From Strigamia acuminata (Eukaryota; Arthropoda; Chilopoda; Geophilomorpha; Linotaeniidae), in contig OX442315.1 of the NCBI GenBank assembly GCA_949358305.1, positions 15,526,427-15,590,426 on the forward strand: a stretch of 64,000 nucleotides of DNA, written 5' to 3'. The translations under genes were made by a program, and so were the position numbers. The notes beneath the pieces were generated by a model, which was not told where the DNA came from, made no database searches, and saw only the letters and a program-made list of their open reading frames with translations. This document shows positions 63,000 to 64,000 of this stretch, piece by piece. The stretch's first letter is position 1. Every line of letters starts with the position of its first letter.

Positions 63000-64000
63000 T
63001 GATGGACAATATAAGTTAGTTTCGTCAAAGTTTTGGCAAAGTCTGACGGATGGAAAGGGACCAAGCACAACAAATAAGTGGATAATGATTAGTAATCATA
63101 GTGATACCGGTAACCATTGATTACCGGTATCTTGTTTGTGTACTTTAATAAAGAAAAAACATTTATTGGAAATTTATTCCAAAAATGTGGCCTATAATTA
63201 TCAGAAACCGGTACTTCCAAGAATTTATCTTGTAATACAAGTTGCGTATCTGATTTTTAGGTCGAAATCCACTGTATTATATACTATAGTTTATCAGTTA
63301 AAGGCAAAACGAGTAAACGACCCCAATAGAATAGGTAGAAACCCATAAAAATATCCAGCTCAATCCACACTTTCTGTTTGATAATAATAAAAAATATCCA
63401 GTTCAATGCACACTTTCTGTTTGATAATAAAAAAAATATCTATCTCAATGCACACATTAATAGTGCTCTAAACTCAGTGGTCAATGGGGGTGTGTCATCT
63501 AGCGCGACATCATTTATCGCAATTGGAAACATGTAACGGAAACGTCCAGAAGACGTTTGTACGACATCTACCGTCTTCCACCGAATATAACACCATGGTG
63601 TTATATTCAAGTTTTTAGAAAAATATTAAAGACGTACAGTGTGTAGTGACCCTAGTGGTCACTAATGAGGTATCGGGAATGAGCCCGAAATAAAATATTT
63701 AATTTGAGATTGTTTGATTTTATTTTACACTATTTTTTATGATTTCCTGTCTAGACAAGGGAGTTAGGCAGGGTGGGAGGAATTGTGGGTGGTCGCCAGG
63801 GAAACCAGCCCGCAACCTCCTGGAGCAGGAAACACTTCCTGTGAGGAGTGAAAAACTCCTCAGTCTGAACTGAACACTGAGAGCAACAAGTCATCAAAAT
63901 CTATCCTGGGAACACAATTCTTCAAGCAGATTTGGTGAAAGATTGCCTGAGTATTTAGACTCTTTCTTGCAAAGTGCAGAGCCACTTGTGAGATATTTCT
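63000..64000. other. Right-edge region without a recognised gene
   Basis: Includes two near-repeats (AAAATATCCAGCTCAATCCA / AAAATATCCAGTTCAATGCA), a MULE-MITE-like end (TGTCATCTAGCGCGACATC at about 63490), the 26-bp palindrome at 63583, and AGTGACCCTAGTGGTCACT at about 63646. From 63720 the sequence is less AT-rich (GGGTGGGAGGAATTGTGGG) and may belong to an element running off the window. Confidence 0.45.
63583..63608. repeat. 26-bp perfect palindrome
   Basis: Centred on ACACCATGGTGT with each half continuing as GAATATAACACC; no mismatch. Lies in the same decayed element-like stretch as the MULE-MITE end. Confidence 0.9.

Noticed and set aside
1-64000. CRISPR arrays, bacterial operons, rRNA or tRNA genes
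   Set aside because: No direct-repeat/spacer pattern, no ribosome-binding-site-linked gene sets and no recognisable tRNA arms; the sequence is nuclear eukaryotic.

Overview
This is eukaryotic nuclear DNA from an arthropod, most likely a hexapod; I cannot place it further. Evidence: AT-rich sequence, short introns (often 50-100 bp) with GT-AG borders, a complete BEL/Pao retrotransposon, arthropod-type tandem SLC6 transporters, a CUB/Ig/trypsin protease, TRAF and BTB-BACK genes, and many hAT, Tc1/mariner and Mutator-type MITEs. No prokaryotic, CRISPR, rRNA or tRNA signal was seen.

Layout. (1) 1-13.3 kb: three head-to-tail minus-strand genes (the first runs off the left edge) descended from SLC6 sodium/chloride symporters. 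Their 13-exon structure could be rebuilt, and both complete copies give 685 codons. Several residues normally needed for Na+ and substrate binding are replaced. Introns carry a 21-bp minisatellite and, in the third gene, nested transposons. (2) 13.8-20.3 kb: a single-exon zinc-finger-like gene, two paralogous small secreted proteins flanking a TRAF gene (RING-like, TRAF zinc finger, coiled coil, MATH), a broken BTB gene and a 5'-truncated MULE/SWIM transposase. (3) 20.9-39 kb: a degenerating segmental duplication. The unit is a BTB-BACK gene followed by the 3' end of a serine protease gene. Three BTB genes are full length (547, 543, 542 aa), one is internally deleted to little more than the BTB domain, and one is split by the BEL/Pao element (29745-36100, apparently identical 530-bp LTRs, 5-bp target duplication, intact 1729-codon gag-pol). 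Scraps of the TRAF, secreted-protein and protease genes lie between the units. (4) 39.1-43.7 kb: the one intact protease, signal peptide-3xCUB-2xIg-trypsin, 891 aa over 14 exons. (5) 44.0-51.2 and 58.6-63.0 kb: three canonical SLC6 transporters, minus strand, 15 exons each. (6) 52.9-56.1 kb: a single-coding-exon TPR/Sel1/MYND protein. (7) 57.75-58.45 kb: a small two-exon gene of unknown function.

How the genes relate. The six SLC6 genes form one family: exons of 132, 135, 104, 113, 129, 100 and 101 nt recur at matching positions in canonical and divergent members. Tandem duplication therefore produced both ordinary transporters and a divergent trio that has probably lost sodium-coupled transport. 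The central block shows another kind of gene birth and death, with neighbouring immune-type genes (TRAF, protease, BTB) copied together and only some copies surviving. Exon boundaries are my own manual splice predictions, checked by reading frame, total length and paralogue comparison, not by transcripts.
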